A stretch of 64,000 bases of DNA from Marinicella algicola. Its GTDB lineage: Bacteria; Pseudomonadota; Gammaproteobacteria; Xanthomonadales; Marinicellaceae. This document shows positions 61,533-64,000 of the stretch, piece after piece. A model generated the notes under the pieces. That model was not told where the DNA came from and did no database searches. It saw only the letters and a list, made by a program, of their open reading frames with translations. The DNA is taken from positions 1,242,501-1,306,500 of the forward strand of contig NZ_JAQOMR010000001.1 of NCBI RefSeq assembly GCF_028401385.1, written 5' to 3'. The position numbers and the translations under genes are program-made. The number at the start of each line of letters is the position of its first letter. The first letter of the stretch is position 1.

Positions 61533-62558
61533 ATGAGCATGGCCGCACTGGGCCGAACCTTACTGGCCACCTGCTTTCTGTTTTTGACCATCACCCAGGC
61601 GGGTGCACAGCAGGCAGAGCCGCTCGCCTCATGGAATGACGGCGATACGAAACAGAACATTCTCGACTTCGTGGCGGCTGCCGCCGATGAAACAGACGAC
61701 GCATATGTGGCGCCGGAGGACCGGATTGTTGTCTTCGACAATGACGGCACTTTGTGGAATGAGCACCCGATGTATACCCAGCTGGCCTTCATGTTCGATC
61801 GGCTAAAGGCTCTGGCCCCGGAGCATCCGGAATGGAAGACAACCGAACCGTTCAAGTCGGCGCTCGCCGGTGACATGAAGGGCGTTGCTGCAGCCGGAGA
61901 AGGTGCGGTGGCGCAGCTTCTTGCAGTAACCCATGCAGGCATGAGTTCCGACGAGTTTTCCGAAGCTGTCGCCGATTGGTTCACCAGCGCCCGTCACCCA
62001 AGGTTCGACAGGCCATATACCGAACTTGCCTATCAGCCGATGCTGGAAATACTCGACTATCTCCTTTCGGAAGGTTTCCAGACCCACATCGTTTCTGGCG
62101 GCGGCATCGAGTTCATGCGTGTGATCACCAACGCAGTTTACGGTATCCCGCCCCAGCAGGTCGTGGGCTCCGTGGTTGAGACGAAGTATGAAATTGTCGA
62201 TGGCGCGCCACAACTGACCCGGCTGCCATCTCTTGCGTTCAACGACGACAAAGGCGGCAAACCGGTCGGCATCAACACCGCAATCGGCAAACGCCCCGTC
62301 ATGGCCTTCGGAAATTCCGATGGCGACCGGCAGATGCTCGAATGGACCACAGCCGGCCCGGGCGAACGACTTGCGCTTCTGGTGAACCATGACGACGCGG
62401 ACCGAGAATACGCTTACGGACCGGCCGGTGGGCTGCCAGGCACAAACTTCGGTCACCTCTCTCAGGCAACGGTGGATGAGGCTGAGGCGAGCGGCTGGAT
62501 CGTGATCAGCATGAAGCACGATTGGGCAAGTGTGTTCCCGGCCCCTGAAACTGAGTGA
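61533..62558 (+). CDS. Secreted HAD-superfamily phosphatase
   Basis: 341 residues with a signal peptide (LLATCFLFLTITQAGAQQ). HAD motif I VVFDNDGTLW puts the nucleophile at Asp69 and the acid/base at Asp71. Motif II is HIVSGGG, motif IV FGNSDGDRQML. A helical cap lies between I and II. Periplasmic HADs of this type are often found beside sulfatases in marine bacteria. Phosphatase activity is expected; substrate unknown. ATG 61533 begins the signal peptide directly, and codons upstream in frame overlap the sulfatase end. Confidence 0.85.
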   Translation: MSMAALGRTLLATCFLFLTITQAGAQQAEPLASWNDGDTKQNILDFVAAAADETDDAYVAPEDRIVVFDNDGTLWNEHPMYTQLAFMFDRLKALAPEHPEWKTTEPFKSALAGDMKGVAAAGEGAVAQLLAVTHAGMSSDEFSEAVADWFTSARHPRFDRPYTELAYQPMLEILDYLLSEGFQTHIVSGGGIEFMRVITNAVYGIPPQQVVGSVVETKYEIVDGAPQLTRLPSLAFNDDKGGKPVGINTAIGKRPVMAFGNSDGDRQMLEWTTAGPGERLALLVNHDDADREYAYGPAGGLPGTNFGHLSQATVDEAEASGWIVISMKHDWASVFPAPETE

Positions 62559-62940
62559 TTGCGCGGCGTTCTTGATAGATCATTGCGATCCGAGGTCACA
62601 GAAATAGTGCTCGATTGAAATAACTATTGAACGTCTCCTCTAGATAGGAAATCACGCTATACCAAATGTCCGGAATGGGGGCGCGAAGCTGCCGTCATCA
62701 GTTGCCGTACCGGGGTAGATCGCGAAAATATGGAAGGAGGTGAACGGGCGGCTCCGTTTTGCGGCGGAGGCGCGGGGCTCGGTTTTCCAGAAAATGCTGG
62801 ACCAAAGTTGCATCAAATATCTATTTTTATTATGTTTTTTGAACAAACGGGCCGATTCAGAAAATTTTGGTGACTCGGGGTGCACGAGAAATGACGATTT
62901 CGTGCACTCTTATGCTTCATTGGCAGCAAATTGAAAAGAT
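62559..62940. other. Non-coding stretch between the HAD gene and tRNA-Arg
   Basis: About 380 bases, partly AT-rich, with no convincing ORF, repeat or IS end on either strand. It forms the right edge of the accessory region. No copy of the tRNA-Pro 3' end was found here. Confidence 0.4.
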
Positions 62941-63018
62941 TGGCGACCCCTGCAGGATTCTGAACCTGCGACCGTCGGCTTAGAAGGCCGGTGCTCTATC
63001 CAGCTGAGCTAAGGGGCC
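62941..63018 (-). tRNA. tRNA-Arg (anticodon TCT) with an 8-base T loop
   Basis: 78 bases including encoded CCA. Acceptor GGCCCCT/AGGGGTC, D arm GCTCAGCTGGATAGAGC, anticodon loop CTTCTAA. The T stem GCAGG/CCTGC encloses TTCAGAAT, eight bases instead of the universal seven (TTCGAAT), and the first anticodon-stem pair is mismatched. One extra base, consistent with error elsewhere in the window, is the likely cause. Confidence 0.8.
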
Positions 63019-63166
63019 GGTTTGGCGCGTGGAACATGGGCGGAATGAATGACCCATCCGTTTTGAAAAGACAACCTGCCAATCTGACAAACACAATGAG
63101 GAGGAAACCGTTAAGGCTCATCTGCCTGCAAGCTGCAACCATTTTCATGGTGAAAAGAACGGCCTT

Positions 63167-63472
63167 TCAGTGTGTCCAGGGCTGGATGCGGTCGGATCTG
63201 AAATTGTCGGAATAGGAAACGACTTTTTCCTTGGCGTCCTTCGGCGCAATAACACGATAGGCTATGCCGTGGCGGCGGGCGTAGTCTTCCGCCTCTTGCT
63301 GCGTTTCAAAGCTCAGCTTCACCTGCTGCAACATATCGGAAGACGAGGTATAACCGAAGAGAGGGTCGATCGTGCGCGGTGTCTGCTGATCAAACTCCAG
63401 CACCCACTGTTGGGTCTTGGCCTGGCCTTGCTGCATTGCCGTTCTGGCGGGACGATAGATCTTCGCCGACAT
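63167..63472 (-). CDS. NDUFS4-like complex I accessory subunit (ETC complex I subunit family)
   Basis: 101 residues, MSAKIYRPARTAMQQGQAKT, with QQWVLEFDQQTPRTIDPLFGYTSSSDMLQQVKLSF and EAEDYARRHGIAYRV. This is the alphaproteobacterial homologue of mitochondrial complex I subunit NDUFS4, which stabilises the NADH-binding arm. It ends with SDNFRSDRIQPWTH, as in the family. An IS256-type element begins less than 200 bases upstream and may affect its promoter. Confidence 0.92.
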   Translation of the reverse strand: MSAKIYRPARTAMQQGQAKTQQWVLEFDQQTPRTIDPLFGYTSSSDMLQQVKLSFETQQEAEDYARRHGIAYRVIAPKDAKEKVVSYSDNFRSDRIQPWTH

Positions 63473-63659
63473 CCTGTATGCTCCGTTTGGGTTGCGCGCC
63501 GACTGGCGCACCGAACTTCGGTTCTTCTGAAGCAATTTTCGCTTTCGGGCAATAAAAATCAAGGTCTGGCGCCACAAGCGCTCAAAAATCCACCATCCCG
63601 TGGGTCTATCCCGAATTTTGTGCTCTTGCGTGGTAACTGCTCTTTGATGAGCCCCACGT

Positions 63660-64000
63660 ATGAGCACCGACAATGACCTTTTGGACCACCTGATGGAAGG
63701 GCGTTCGCCCTGTGATCTGTTCGGCAAGGATGGTCTTCTGTCCGAACTGACGAAGGCCCTGGCCGAACGTGTCCTGAACACCGAGCTGGACGTCGATCTC
63801 GATGAGGAACAGGCTGACGCAGTGCCCGAAGGCCATAATCGGCCCGCAAACCGCCGCAATGGCAGCAGCATGACGGTGACCACCGACAGCGGCTAGGTGG
63901 TCATCGACATCCCGCGCGAGCGCAACGGCACCTTCGATCCGGTGCTGATCGCCAAATACCAGCGCCGTTTTCCTGATATCGACCGCAAGATCATTTCGAT
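63660..64000 (+). pseudogene. IS256-family transposase, 5' part with an in-frame stop (partial)
   Basis: Starts MSTDNDLLDHLMEG, then DGLLSELTKALAERVLNTELD and RNGSSMTVTTDSG, the conserved N-terminus of IS256-type mutator transposases. A TAG at 63894-63896 interrupts where the family has Lys or Arg; the same frame then continues VVIDIPRERNGTFDPVLIAKYQ and runs off the window. A substitution to stop, or error, is needed to explain it. The DDE core is outside the window. Confidence 0.85.

Overview
The window reads as chromosome of an alphaproteobacterium of the order Hyphomicrobiales (Rhizobiales), probably near Hoeflea or other marine Rhizobiaceae-type lineages. The order is supported by three blocks: dapA-smpB / rpoZ-rsh-DUF2062-acpS-lepB-rnc-era-recO; the acpXL-lpxXL cluster for very-long-chain fatty acids on lipid A; and a divergent fnrN-hemN pair with an FNR box. 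The genus guess is weak.

Layout. 1-10314: housekeeping block (lytic transglycosylase start, dapA, smpB, NYN-domain RNase-like gene, rpoZ, rsh, acpS, lepB, rnc, era, recO). 10325-22021: mixed core genes, mostly minus strand (MOSC protein, MscS channel, a phosphatase/HD/YgfZ operon, NUDIX, SRAP, psd-pssA, an Atm1-type ABC exporter, a LysM protein, LOG). 22068-30522: oxygen-responsive and envelope region (fnrN/hemN, the acpXL-lpxXL cluster, a hemerythrin-like gene with its own FNR-type box). 30665-41245: MFS transporter, proVWX osmoprotectant importer, DnaJ-domain protein, dgt-like gene, DedA, three tRNA-Glu, glyoxalase, double cold-shock protein, DUF192 protein and tRNA-Pro. 41250-62940: accessory region between tRNA-Pro and tRNA-Arg. 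It holds decayed IS3 and IS91 copies, a truncated IS3 copy beside a more complete one, an IS5 copy with a clear target duplication, a roughly 2,400-residue autotransporter with a glycine-rich periodic passenger and Asp/Ser blocks, a TIGR03032-like protein, a truncated hydrolase, a diguanylate cyclase, a membrane TPR regulator and a secreted sulfatase/HAD-phosphatase pair. 62941-64000: tRNA-Arg, an NDUFS4-like respiratory protein and the start of an IS256-type transposase.

A strong caution applies to the whole window. About 27 reading-frame or tRNA interruptions are repaired by adding or removing one base, usually in or next to a short homopolymer (G4, G5, C3, C4, A4, T5). They hit essential genes (pssA three times) as well as accessory ones, so most are better explained by consensus sequence errors than by gene decay. 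I therefore give such genes as single features spanning the interruption and state where the frame changes. Real decay is confined to the IS fragments and the hydrolase at 51730.

How the genes fit together: the housekeeping block covers lysine and cell-wall precursor synthesis, ribosome rescue, stringent response, protein export and RNA processing. The 24-30 kb block builds and attaches the C28-type acyl chain of lipid A. fnrN probably controls hemN and, by its operator, the hemerythrin-like gene. The accessory region looks like a surface and sulfate-ester module assembled among transposons.
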